Shown here piece by piece: positions 6,672-13,228 of a stretch of 15,515 nt of DNA. Below the pieces are notes generated by a model that ran no database searches, was not told the DNA's origin, and saw only the letters and a list, made by a program, of their open reading frames with translations. How positions within the stretch are numbered: the first letter of the stretch is position 1; each line of letters starts with the position of its first letter. Position numbers and translations under genes: made by a program. The stretch comes from SZUA-318 sp964412015 (GTDB lineage: Bacteria > Gemmatimonadota > Gemmatimonadetes > Longimicrobiales > Gaopeijiaceae), in contig CAYPMO010000053.1 in the NCBI GenBank assembly GCA_964412015.1, positions 1 through 15,515 on the forward strand. The letters are read 5' to 3'.

Positions 6672-7991
6672 ATGAAGCCCCCGAGACTGCCTCGCTCTGT
6701 TGCGTTGATCGCCGCCCTCGCGCTCTGTCTGGCGGGACCCGCGCACGCCCAGCAGGCGCCCGCGCCCAACGGCAGCCGCCCCCGGGTCTACTTCGACTGC
6801 CAGGGGCCCCGGTGCGACCTGGATTACTACCGCACCGAGATCGCCTGGGTCACGTGGGTCCGCGACGCGGCCGACGCCCAGGTCCACGTCATCGTGGTCA
6901 GCACCGACACGGGCGCGGGCGGGCGCGCGTACGAGATGGACTTCCAGGGACGCAACGGCTTCACGGCCTACCGGGACCACATCGTCTATTCGTCGGCACC
7001 TACCGACACGGAGCGGGAGACGCTGGACGGCATGACGCACGCCCTCGGCCTGGGGATGGCGCGTTTCGCGAACGCCGCCGGGTTCCGTGGGATCGTACGT
7101 CTCGAGGGAGCTGGCGCGGGAGAGACGGAACTGGAGGCGGGCCTGGTCTCCGCGGAGGAGGTCGAGGACCCGTGGGACCTGTGGGCGTTCCGGATCGGCG
7201 GAAACGGGAACGTCGAGGAGGAGGCGACGACCGAGAGCCTACGGCTCAACGGCAACGTGTCGGCGTCCCGAGTGACACCGACCTGGAAGCTCAACTACAG
7301 CGGACGGGTGAACCTCCAGCGGCAGGAATACGAGCGCAGCGACTCGACGCGGCTCGTCGTGAGGCGCACGGACTGGAACCTGGATGCACTCATGGTCTAC
7401 TCCGTGGCCGACCACTGGTCGTTCGGAATCCACTCCACCGCAGCGCGACTCACGCGATACAACCAGGACCTGCGTGCCAACGTCGTGCCCGCGGTGGAGT
7501 TCAGCGTCTTTCCCTACGAGGAGGCGACGCGGCGCTCGCTCACGGTCTACTACGAGGTCGGGCCGGCGTACCGCAACTACATCGACGAGACGATCTACGA
7601 CAAGATGGCGGAAACCCGCTGGGAGCAATCCGTCCAGGTGCGCTATTCCCAGCGTGAGACCTGGGGCGACGCGTCGGTGGCGCTCGAGGGGTCCCACTTC
7701 CTCGACGACGTGGACCAGCACAACGTGTCGCTGCGCGGGGGCTTGAGCCTACGGATCACGCGGGGGCTGAGCCTGGACGTCAACGCCAACGCGTCGTGGG
7801 TCAGGGATCAGATCTATCTCTCGGCGGAGGGGGAGACCGACGAGGAGATCCTCCTCAGCCTCCGGCAACGGAGCACCGACTTCACGATCGGCGCCTCCGT
7901 GGGCTTCTCCTATCAGTTCGGCTCGATCTTCAACAACGTGGTCAACAACCGCTTCAGGCGTGGGTTCGAAGGCCGGGGCGGAGGCCGCTGA
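6672..7991 (+). CDS. exported beta-barrel protein with CxxxxC N-terminal domain
   Basis: A 439-residue exported protein, probably in the outer membrane. Residues 1-27 form a signal peptide (basic MKPPRLPRS, hydrophobic core, AHAQ cleavage site). An N-terminal domain (about 35-190) begins with VYFDCQGPRCDLDYYRTEIA, with Cys43 and Cys48 as a possible disulfide, and continues with WVRDAADAQVHVIVVSTDTG. From about 200 to the end the sequence alternates polar and hydrophobic residues in 8-12-residue strands with short turns, as in a beta-barrel, for example WKLNYSGRVNLQ, SLTVYYEVGPAYRNY and FTIGASVGFSYQFGS. The tail FRRGFEGRGGGR lacks the usual terminal aromatic. I recall similar uncharacterised proteins in Gemmatimonadota and Bacteroidota but cannot name a family. 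The ATG at 6672 is preferred over TTG at 6639 because the signal peptide starts there. No Shine-Dalgarno sequence is visible. Confidence 0.75.
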   Translation: MKPPRLPRSVALIAALALCLAGPAHAQQAPAPNGSRPRVYFDCQGPRCDLDYYRTEIAWVTWVRDAADAQVHVIVVSTDTGAGGRAYEMDFQGRNGFTAYRDHIVYSSAPTDTERETLDGMTHALGLGMARFANAAGFRGIVRLEGAGAGETELEAGLVSAEEVEDPWDLWAFRIGGNGNVEEEATTESLRLNGNVSASRVTPTWKLNYSGRVNLQRQEYERSDSTRLVVRRTDWNLDALMVYSVADHWSFGIHSTAARLTRYNQDLRANVVPAVEFSVFPYEEATRRSLTVYYEVGPAYRNYIDETIYDKMAETRWEQSVQVRYSQRETWGDASVALEGSHFLDDVDQHNVSLRGGLSLRITRGLSLDVNANASWVRDQIYLSAEGETDEEILLSLRQRSTDFTIGASVGFSYQFGSIFNNVVNNRFRRGFEGRGGGR

Positions 7992-8004
7992 CCATCCCGC
8001 CGGG

Positions 8005-8022
8005 CCGGCGCTTCAGCGCCGG
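8005..8022. terminator. perfect hairpin at a convergent gene junction
   Basis: CCGGCGC (8005-8011) and GCGCCGG (8016-8022) form a perfect 7-bp stem with the tetraloop TTCA. It lies 13 bp after the beta-barrel stop codon and includes the stop codon of the convergent lipoprotein gene (8013-8015). As an inverted repeat it could end transcription from both sides. There is no clear T-run on either side, so its strength as an intrinsic terminator is uncertain. Confidence 0.5.
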
Positions 8023-8429
8023 AAGCTGAGTGACCCCGAGAGGATCTGGCCGCACTCGTTCACGGTCAGGGGCCCCGAGAGGCTGCCGCCTTCCTCGCCC
8101 ACCGTGACCGCGGACTCGGCGGTTCCGGGACAGCTCGTTTCGGGGTTGTAGTACGAGGCCCGGAACGTGAGTTGATCCCCCACCAGGGTTCCCTCTACCT
8201 CGCCCGTGATCCCCATGGCGCTGACGGTAAAGGAGCCGGTGACCGCTCCACCGACGCCGGTCGCGAGGGTCATGATCGCGGGAAGGGCCATGCCGTCCAC
8301 GGTGAACTCCCCGGCGTAGTCTCCGGAGAGATTGAATGGGTATCCCGGCTCGCCGGGGCCGGGGTTGCCGGCGCAGGCGGTCAGGAGGACGAGGACGGCC
8401 GATGCGCCGATGCGACGCGGGCGGGTCAT
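8013..8429 (-). CDS. small predicted lipoprotein of unknown function
   Basis: A 138-residue protein with a lipoprotein signal peptide: basic MTRPRR, a short hydrophobic stretch, then the lipobox LTAC with Cys19 as the acylation site, followed by a flexible GNPGPGEPGYP linker. The mature part is made of short alternating strands (DYAGEFTVDG, GAVTGSFTVSAMGITGEVEG, QLTFRASYYNP, GSLSGPLTVNE, QILSGSLSFRR), so it is probably a small all-beta sandwich or barrel. Two Cys (SCPG and NECG) may form a disulfide. GGAGGA lies about 4 bp before the ATG and supports the start. It is 66 bp downstream of the RAM-domain gene on the same strand but has its own strong ribosome site, so membership of that operon is open. 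I recognise no family. Confidence 0.8.
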   Translation of the reverse strand: MTRPRRIGASAVLVLLTACAGNPGPGEPGYPFNLSGDYAGEFTVDGMALPAIMTLATGVGGAVTGSFTVSAMGITGEVEGTLVGDQLTFRASYYNPETSCPGTAESAVTVGEEGGSLSGPLTVNECGQILSGSLSFRR

Positions 8430-8495
8430 GAGATCCTCCGTTGAGGCGGATAGGCGACGTGGGTTTCCACGCGCGTGCGTGTGCTTCTTTTGCGA

Positions 8496-8798
8496 CTACT
8501 CGAAACCTTCGTACGTGGCGGACAGGTCGTCCTTCGACAGGACGCGGAACGCCATGTGGGTGTCCGTGCGCTGGATCCCCTCGACCTTCGCGATGCGCTC
8601 GGTGACCACCTCGGCGATCTCCTCCCAGTGGAGCACCTTCACCTTGACGATGAGGTCCCACTCGCCGGTGACCGAGTATACCTCCTCGACGCCGGGGAAC
8701 TCGACGATGCTCCGCGCCGCCTCGGGGATCCGGTCCCGCTCACAGCGGATCATGACCAGCGCCACGATCGTGCGCGACACTTCGGTGGATGGACTCAT
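8496..8798 (-). CDS. stand-alone Lrp/AsnC ligand-binding (RAM) domain protein
   Basis: A 100-residue protein consisting only of the alpha-beta RAM domain of Lrp/AsnC regulators, without the DNA-binding helix-turn-helix. The pattern is complete: TIVALVMIRCERDRIPEAAR (first strand and helix), FPGVEEVYSVTGEWDLIVKV (strands 2 and 3 with the turn that binds amino acids in Lrp), HWEEIAEVVTERIAKVEGIQ (helix 2), then RTDTHMAFRVL (strand 4). I chose the ATG at 8798 because AGGAG lies 12 bp upstream and the 30 extra residues of the longer frame are low-complexity. Such proteins form ring-shaped oligomers and may sense small molecules, but their partners are mostly unknown. It starts 31 bp after the DUF190 stop and is probably the last gene of the hydrolase-crcB unit. 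Confidence 0.88.
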   Translation of the reverse strand: MSPSTEVSRTIVALVMIRCERDRIPEAARSIVEFPGVEEVYSVTGEWDLIVKVKVLHWEEIAEVVTERIAKVEGIQRTDTHMAFRVLSKDDLSATYEGFE

Positions 8799-8829
8799 GG
8801 TGTCAACTGACTCCTGCGAGGAGGGGGCG

Positions 8830-9231
8830 TCAAGCGGATGGGGGGCCGTTGGCCCGTTCCGGGCCTTCGGCCGGTCCCCCGCCCGCACGATACATGACCA
8901 CGTGGGCCTTTTCGAGGGTGATCAGGCCGCCTCCCATGAGCTCGTCCAGGAGCGGGAGGATGCGCTGGAGCGCGGCCTCGTCCTCGACGACCTCCACGAT
9001 CACCGGCAGGTCGGTGGAGAGACGGAGCACCTTGTCCGTACGTAGCCGGGCGCTCGCGCCGAATCCCGCGATCGCCCGCACCACGGTCGCGCCGGCGCAT
9101 CCCTCCTCCCGGAGGGTGAGGAGGATGGCCTCGTAGAGGGGCTTCCCCTTGTGCCGACCGGCGGGGCAACGGTCGCTCTCGCCCAGAAAGATCCGCATGA
9201 GCGTGCGCTCGCCCTCGAAGCGCTGGGTCAT
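8830..9231 (-). CDS. DUF190 PII-like protein
   Basis: A 133-residue cytoplasmic protein of the DUF190 family, which has a ferredoxin-like fold related to PII (GlnB) signalling proteins. Visible landmarks are ERTLMRIFLGESDRC (first strand), HKGKPLYEAILLTLREEGCA (helix 1 with the conserved KPLYEAI), GATVVRAIAGFGA (strand 2), LRLSTDLPVIVEVVEDEAAL (strand 3) and LLDELMGGGLITLEKAHVVM (helix 2 and last strand). The ATG at 9231 overlaps the crcB stop by 4 bp. DUF190 genes are well known as neighbours of crcB, sometimes fused to it, and are thought to modulate the fluoride channel; the molecular role is not settled. A short Gly/Pro-rich tail of about 15 residues follows the domain. The identification is strong. 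Confidence 0.93.
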   Translation of the reverse strand: MTQRFEGERTLMRIFLGESDRCPAGRHKGKPLYEAILLTLREEGCAGATVVRAIAGFGASARLRTDKVLRLSTDLPVIVEVVEDEAALQRILPLLDELMGGGLITLEKAHVVMYRAGGGPAEGPERANGPPSA

Positions 9232-9620
9232 GACTTGCCTCCGTGTCCGAGGACCAATCCCGCCAGAGCCGCACCCGCGACCACGGCGGCCAGCCCCACC
9301 GTCACACTGCCGGCCACGTATCCGCCGGCACGCCACCACTCGCCGTCCCGAAGCATGGCCACAGCCTCGTAGCTGAACGTGCTGAACGTGGTGAAGGAGC
9401 CGAGGACGCCGATCGTGACGAGCTGGCGCAACTCGGCCGACGCGGTCGTGCTCTGCAGCCACACCATCGAGAAGCCCAGGAGGAAGCATCCGACCGCGTT
9501 CACGACGAACGTACTCCATGGGAAGAAACCGCCCGAGAGGTCCTGGACCCACCCGCCGGCCACGTATCGGGCCACCGCACCGACCGCTCCGCCGGCGGCC
9601 ACGACGAGGATCGAGTTCAT
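9228..9620 (-). CDS. crcB: fluoride ion channel CrcB/Fluc
   Basis: A 130-residue inner-membrane protein that works as an antiparallel dimer and lets fluoride leave the cell. Four helices lie at about residues 1-20, 35-55, 66-86 and 100-126. Signature residues are present: GGAVGAVARY (10-19), Asn41 in FVVNAVGCFLLGF, and GVLGSFTTFSTFSYE (71-85), which contains the Thr/Ser track, the Phe-box residues and the central Na site region. The length is normal for the family. The ATG at 9620 overlaps the hydrolase stop by 4 bp and the stop overlaps the DUF190 start by 4 bp, so all three should be co-translated. No fluoride riboswitch was recognised upstream of the hydrolase. Constant low expression or control through an upstream promoter is possible. 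Confidence 0.96.
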   Translation of the reverse strand: MNSILVVAAGGAVGAVARYVAGGWVQDLSGGFFPWSTFVVNAVGCFLLGFSMVWLQSTTASAELRQLVTIGVLGSFTTFSTFSYEAVAMLRDGEWWRAGGYVAGSVTVGLAAVVAGAALAGLVLGHGGKS

Positions 9621-10501
9621 ACCGGCGTCTGGTGGGGCGCCGCGCCCAGGAATTCCTCGATGGCCTCGGCGATCTCCCCGGGCGCGTCCTCCTGGATGTA
9701 GTGCTTCGCGTCCAGGCGACGCACGGTGACGAGGTTGAAGTCGTCCCGGAACCGCTCCATGAAGTGACGGGGGAAGCCCACGTCGTCGATCCCCCAGGCG
9801 AGGAGGACGGGAACGTTGGCCAGGCGGTCCCGGATCTCGTCGGCCAGGTCGGCGAGCCAGGGAGCGGCTTCCGTGAGCTGACGCGGCAACTCGGCTACCC
9901 CGATCCGGCTCTTCGGGGTCGGCAGGGCCTCGCGGTAATGGTGCAGCACCTCTTCGGCGAACGGGTATTTCACCGCCGCCGGCATCACCTTCTCCACGTA
10001 GAAGTTGTGGCGGAGGATCTGGGTCTGCATGGGCGCCGAGCTCAGGACGTAGGACGCCGCCTTCACGTGCCATGCGTCGAGCGGCCAGTAGAACGTGTTG
10101 CCCATCACCAGCGCTCGGAGGCGCGAGACATTGTCGAGCGCAACCCGGAGTCCGATGGGTCCACCCCACTCGTGTCCCATGATCGTGAGGTCGTTCAGGT
10201 CCAGGTGGCGGACCAGCGCGGAGACGACGTCGGCGTGCTCGGCGGGAGTGTAGCCATAGTCCTCGGGGCGGACGGAGAGCCCGAAGCCGGGATAGTCCGG
10301 GGCGACGCACCGGAACCGCTTCCGCAGTCGGATGACGACGCCGCGGTACACGAAGCTCCACGTGGGGTTGCCGTGGAGGAACAGGATGGGCGGCCCCGAG
10401 CCCTCGTCGATGTAGTGCACGGGGCCTACCGCGCTCTCGTACCACTTCGAGTCGAAGGGGAAGAGACGGCGGTCGGGGTCGAATGGGGGGATGTGGGCCA
10501 C
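9617..10501 (-). CDS. alpha/beta hydrolase, haloalkane dehalogenase-like, Glu at nucleophile site
   Basis: A 294-residue alpha/beta hydrolase that matches haloalkane dehalogenase subfamily I in layout and length. HGNPTWSF (43-50) supplies the oxyanion hole and halide-binding Asn45. CVAPDYPGFGLS (65-76) follows. The nucleophile elbow reads IMGHEWGG (107-114): the family has Asp here (usually QDWGG), but this protein has Glu111, from a GAG codon in the given sequence. Halide-binding Trp112 is kept. WGIDDVGF places the catalytic acid at Asp240, and AKHYIQED provides His267. The cap domain is about 138-225. The start is GTG at 10501, the residue where family similarity begins; the ribosome site is weak. 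Its stop overlaps crcB by 4 bp, tying it to fluoride export. It may be an atypical dehalogenase, an ester or epoxide hydrolase, or a catalytically weak relative. Confidence 0.85.
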   Translation of the reverse strand: MAHIPPFDPDRRLFPFDSKWYESAVGPVHYIDEGSGPPILFLHGNPTWSFVYRGVVIRLRKRFRCVAPDYPGFGLSVRPEDYGYTPAEHADVVSALVRHLDLNDLTIMGHEWGGPIGLRVALDNVSRLRALVMGNTFYWPLDAWHVKAASYVLSSAPMQTQILRHNFYVEKVMPAAVKYPFAEEVLHHYREALPTPKSRIGVAELPRQLTEAAPWLADLADEIRDRLANVPVLLAWGIDDVGFPRHFMERFRDDFNLVTVRRLDAKHYIQEDAPGEIAEAIEEFLGAAPHQTPV

Positions 10502-10611
10502 GGCGCGGCTCTCGAGTTCAAACGACGTCTCCGGTTAGGATGCCGGAACGGGCGCGGAGCGGAAAGGGGATCGTTTGGCCCGCGGCGGTCCCCGGTGGTG
10601 CGTCACCGTGT

Positions 10612-12798
10612 TCATCGTCCTCCCGGGGCGTCGCCCGTCTCCTTCAGCATCCGCCGGAAGAAGTCGGCCGCGGCTTCGTACGCCGCCAGCCAGTTCGTGT
10701 GGCGCAGGAAGCCGTGCACCTCGTCCGGAAAGACGAGCTGCTCCACGTGGACGTTCCGTCGTCTCAGCTCCTCGACCAGCGCGACCGTCTCCACGAAGCG
10801 GACGTTGCGGTCGTCGTCGCCGTGAATCACCAGCACCGGCGAGCGCCATCCGTCCAGGGAGGACATCGGCGAAGCCTCTAAGGCGGTCCGGGTTCGGTCG
10901 GGGTCCGCGAGCGGATCGTAGTCGGGCCGGAAGGTGGCGATCCCCACGTTCCAGTCGTGCACGCCGTGCAGGTCCACGCCGGCCGCGAAGAGATCCGAAG
11001 CGCGCGAGAGCCCCATCGCCGTGAGGTAGCCTCCGTACGAACCGCCCCACAGGCCGATCCGCGCGGGGTCCACGTCGGGCCTACCCTGGAGGTAGAGGCC
11101 GGCGCCGACGACGTCGTTGAACTCGCTCCCGCCGGTGGCACCGTAGCCCGGCGCCTCGCGGAACTCGAGGCCGAAACCGATTCCGCTCCGGTAGTTCACG
11201 GAGAGCACCACGTACCCCTGCGACGCCAGGTATTGATTCATCGCGTAGGCGTTGTGGTAGTACGATCGGTAGTGGAATCCGAGGAGCATCTGCCGCCGCG
11301 AGCCGCCGTGGAAGAACACCGCGGCGGGACGCCGCTCACCGGTGCGGATGTCGTCGGGGAGGAAGAGCTGCGCGGGGATCCGCATCCCGTCCGCCGCCGT
11401 GAACGTGACTGCCCGGGGCTCCACGAGCGCGGGCGTCGGGAACGTCGCGGGGATCGCTCCCGGCACCAGCTCGCGCATCTCTCCGCCTACGCGGATCACC
11501 GCGTGCGCGGGAGTGCGGGCGCCCGAGCGCAGGTAGGCCAGCGGTGGATCGTCCCCCGCGTCGAGCGGGGTGGGCTCCCACTCGATATCGGTGGTGCGCG
11601 TGACCGCGACGGGAGGGCCTCCGGTGACGGCGACCTTCCAGAGATCGCGCCGGTGCATGTCGTCCTGGTTCGAGTTGAACCACACCGTGCGGCGGTCCGG
11701 AGCGAGCCGCACGTACTCGACCTCGAACGTCCCCGGGGTGAGGAGCGTGGGCTCTCCGCCGGACGCGCTCACCGACCACAGGAGCTTCCAGCCGGTCTTC
11801 TCCCAGGGGAAGACGATCCGGTCTCCGGCTCCCCACAGCAGGTGGGCCGAGCCCTCCACGCCCTGCGGCACGCTCCCCGGTCCCTCGTCGGCCGTCCAGA
11901 TCGCGGTGGACTTCCCCGTGTTCGGATCGGCCACACGGATGGCCCAGGGCGGGGCCTCGCGAACCGGCGCGAACATCGTCCAGTGGACCGAGGAGGGGAC
12001 ACGGACGAACGCGATCCGGTCGCCGGAGGGCGACCACGCGGGGCTCATGTCCCGGTCCACCGAAGGATCCATCCAGCGGAGCGAGCCCGTGGCGTGCTCG
12101 TAGACACCCACGAAGGAGTGGGTGCCCCGATTGCTCACGAACGCCAGCCTGGAAGCGTCGGGCGACCACGCGAGGGATCCGAGGCTGCCGCGGGCGCGGA
12201 CCAGCACGCGCGGCGCGGAGTCGGGGGCCTCGGCGCCCGTGTCCCCGGAAGGCGTCGCGGCCGCGGCGCGCTGGTTCATCGCGCCCAGGGGCGCGAATCG
12301 GATCTGCCCGGCCTGGAGGTACGCGAACCCGCTGCCGTCCGGCGCCATCGCGGGGTTCGTGCCCGCGCCGATCTTCACCGGGTCGCCCCCGTCGCGTGAG
12401 ATCCGCCAGAGAGCCCGCTCGACGCCGGCGGGATCGGACGTGGGGTTGGGGATCTCGCCCTGGCGATTGGGAGCACCGCCCCGGAGGTAGACGAGCGTGG
12501 TGCCGTCCGGCGTCCACGTGAGGTCTCCGATCTCCTGGCCGTCGTCGTCGGCGTACGAGGTGAGCTGGCGCCCACGGTACTCGGGAGGACCCGCCACCCA
12601 GATGTTGCGTGCGCCGCGGTCGTTCCGGATCCACGCCACCCACCCACCGGTCCGCGCCGCCGTGACACCGGATGGGAAGGGCGCGCTCATGAGTCCCTCC
12701 AGCGTGACCTGCTGGGTCCGCGCCGGATGAGGGAAGCCCGCGAGGTACGCGAGGCAGACGACGAGGAGAGGGCGAGCGATGCGGCGTCGGCTCGACAT
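10612..12798 (-). CDS. exported S9 family peptidase (prolyl oligopeptidase type)
   Basis: A 728-residue secreted serine peptidase. The signal peptide is MSSRRRIARPLLVVCLAYLA with a likely cut near ARTQQ. About residues 30-440 are WD40/TolB-like propeller repeats, seen as recurring WTPDGTTLVYLRGG, MAPDGSGFAYLQ, WSPDASRLAFVSNRG and WSPSGDRIAFVRVP. The C-terminal alpha/beta hydrolase domain (about 465-728) carries Ser587 in GLWGGSYGGYLTAMG, Asp663 in VIHGDDDRNVRF and His695 in DEVHGFLRH, the complete S9 triad. The ATG at 12798 has GGAG 8 bp upstream and is preferred to the longer frame, which has no signal peptide and runs into the MazEF promoter. Dipeptidyl or oligopeptidase activity on short peptides in the periplasm is likely. 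A weak stem (CGGTG 10593-10597, CACCG 10604-10608) follows the stop. The hydrolase operon begins 110 bp downstream. Confidence 0.94.
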   Translation of the reverse strand: MSSRRRIARPLLVVCLAYLAGFPHPARTQQVTLEGLMSAPFPSGVTAARTGGWVAWIRNDRGARNIWVAGPPEYRGRQLTSYADDDGQEIGDLTWTPDGTTLVYLRGGAPNRQGEIPNPTSDPAGVERALWRISRDGGDPVKIGAGTNPAMAPDGSGFAYLQAGQIRFAPLGAMNQRAAAATPSGDTGAEAPDSAPRVLVRARGSLGSLAWSPDASRLAFVSNRGTHSFVGVYEHATGSLRWMDPSVDRDMSPAWSPSGDRIAFVRVPSSVHWTMFAPVREAPPWAIRVADPNTGKSTAIWTADEGPGSVPQGVEGSAHLLWGAGDRIVFPWEKTGWKLLWSVSASGGEPTLLTPGTFEVEYVRLAPDRRTVWFNSNQDDMHRRDLWKVAVTGGPPVAVTRTTDIEWEPTPLDAGDDPPLAYLRSGARTPAHAVIRVGGEMRELVPGAIPATFPTPALVEPRAVTFTAADGMRIPAQLFLPDDIRTGERRPAAVFFHGGSRRQMLLGFHYRSYYHNAYAMNQYLASQGYVVLSVNYRSGIGFGLEFREAPGYGATGGSEFNDVVGAGLYLQGRPDVDPARIGLWGGSYGGYLTAMGLSRASDLFAAGVDLHGVHDWNVGIATFRPDYDPLADPDRTRTALEASPMSSLDGWRSPVLVIHGDDDRNVRFVETVALVEELRRRNVHVEQLVFPDEVHGFLRHTNWLAAYEAAADFFRRMLKETGDAPGGR

Positions 12799-12898
12799 GG
12801 GAGGTGCTCCGAGGAGGGTTGGGGGCCGGTGAGGAACCGAGGCACGGTAGGTAGGGCGGACGGAGCCAGCAAGCGGGTGCGTCGAGTTGGATGAGGCG

Positions 12899-12934
12899 TT
12901 GACGCCACCCATACTGGGTGGCATCTTGGGTGGC
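12899..12934 (+). promoter_or_regulatory. mazEF-like promoter and triple-repeat operator
   Basis: GCCACCC (12904-12910) and GGGTGGC (12916-12922) form a perfect 7-bp inverted repeat with a 5-bp spacer. A second GGGTGGC (12928-12934) repeats after another 5 bp and ends directly at the antitoxin ATG. TTGACG (12899-12904) and CATCTT (12922-12927) are 17 bp apart, and the -10 lies 7 bp before the ATG. The repeats thus cover the spacer and start region, as expected for an operator bound by the antitoxin. The repeats are seen directly; the promoter is inferred and its -10 is weak. Confidence 0.65.
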
Positions 12935-13228
12935 ATGAGTCACCAGTTATCGTCACGCCGAAACGATCCCCTGGAGAAGACCGGCTACCGCATCCCGCGC
13001 TCGGTGGTGGCCATGGTGCGGGAAGCCGTGGATGCCGGCGAGGCCCGGTCGCAGAACGAGCTCGTGGAGCGCGCGCTTCGCAGGGAGCTGCGCGCGATCC
13101 GGCAGCGACGCCTGTACGAGACGTACGGACGGGCCGCAGCCGATCCCTCCTTCATGAAGGCGATGGTCGAGGAAATCGAGGCCTGGGACGCCGCGACCGC
13201 GGACGGGCTGAGCGAGGAGCCGCGGTGA
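12935..13228 (+). CDS. antitoxin of a MazEF-like module (ribbon-helix-helix type)
   Basis: A 97-residue antitoxin placed directly before a MazF-type toxin. The N-terminal half reads KTGYRIPRSVVAMVREAVDA, then RSQNELVERALRREL (residues about 15-50), a ribbon-helix-helix pattern: one strand, then two helices. The C-terminal half is helical and acidic (FMKAMVEEIEAWDAATADG), suitable for masking the toxin. The ATG at 12935 is preferred to an in-frame upstream codon at 12887 because the earlier part is operator sequence. The ATG follows the last GGGTGGC repeat without a gap and has no proper ribosome site, pointing to a leaderless mRNA. The stop overlaps the toxin's GTG start (GTGA at 13225-13228). 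It is not homologous by eye to the AbrB-fold MazE of E. coli, so the symbol mazE is withheld. Confidence 0.85.
   Translation: MSHQLSSRRNDPLEKTGYRIPRSVVAMVREAVDAGEARSQNELVERALRRELRAIRQRRLYETYGRAAADPSFMKAMVEEIEAWDAATADGLSEEPR

Noticed and set aside
4845..7040. A 731-codon minus-strand frame opposite the permease and downstream genes
   Set aside because: It crosses several gene boundaries, has low-complexity His/Arg/Gly composition, and no ribosome site or family signature.
3935..7657. A 1240-codon open plus-strand frame running across the permease, CopD-like and beta-barrel genes
   Set aside because: It is Gly/Pro/Arg-rich with no domain pattern and overlaps three well-supported genes in another frame. 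It is a by-product of very high GC.
10593..10608. Stem CGGTG/CACCG as a terminator for the S9 peptidase gene
   Set aside because: Only 5 bp of stem and no T-run; too weak to list as a feature.
10502..10611. Possible fluoride riboswitch in the leader of the hydrolase-crcB operon
   Set aside because: Read on the minus strand, I could not match the conserved pseudoknot elements of the crcB motif. A covariance-model search would settle it.
12799..12936. Longer S9 peptidase form starting near 12936
   Set aside because: The extra 46 residues are low-complexity, push the signal peptide inside the protein, and overlap the MazEF operator. The ATG at 12798 has GGAG 8 bp upstream.
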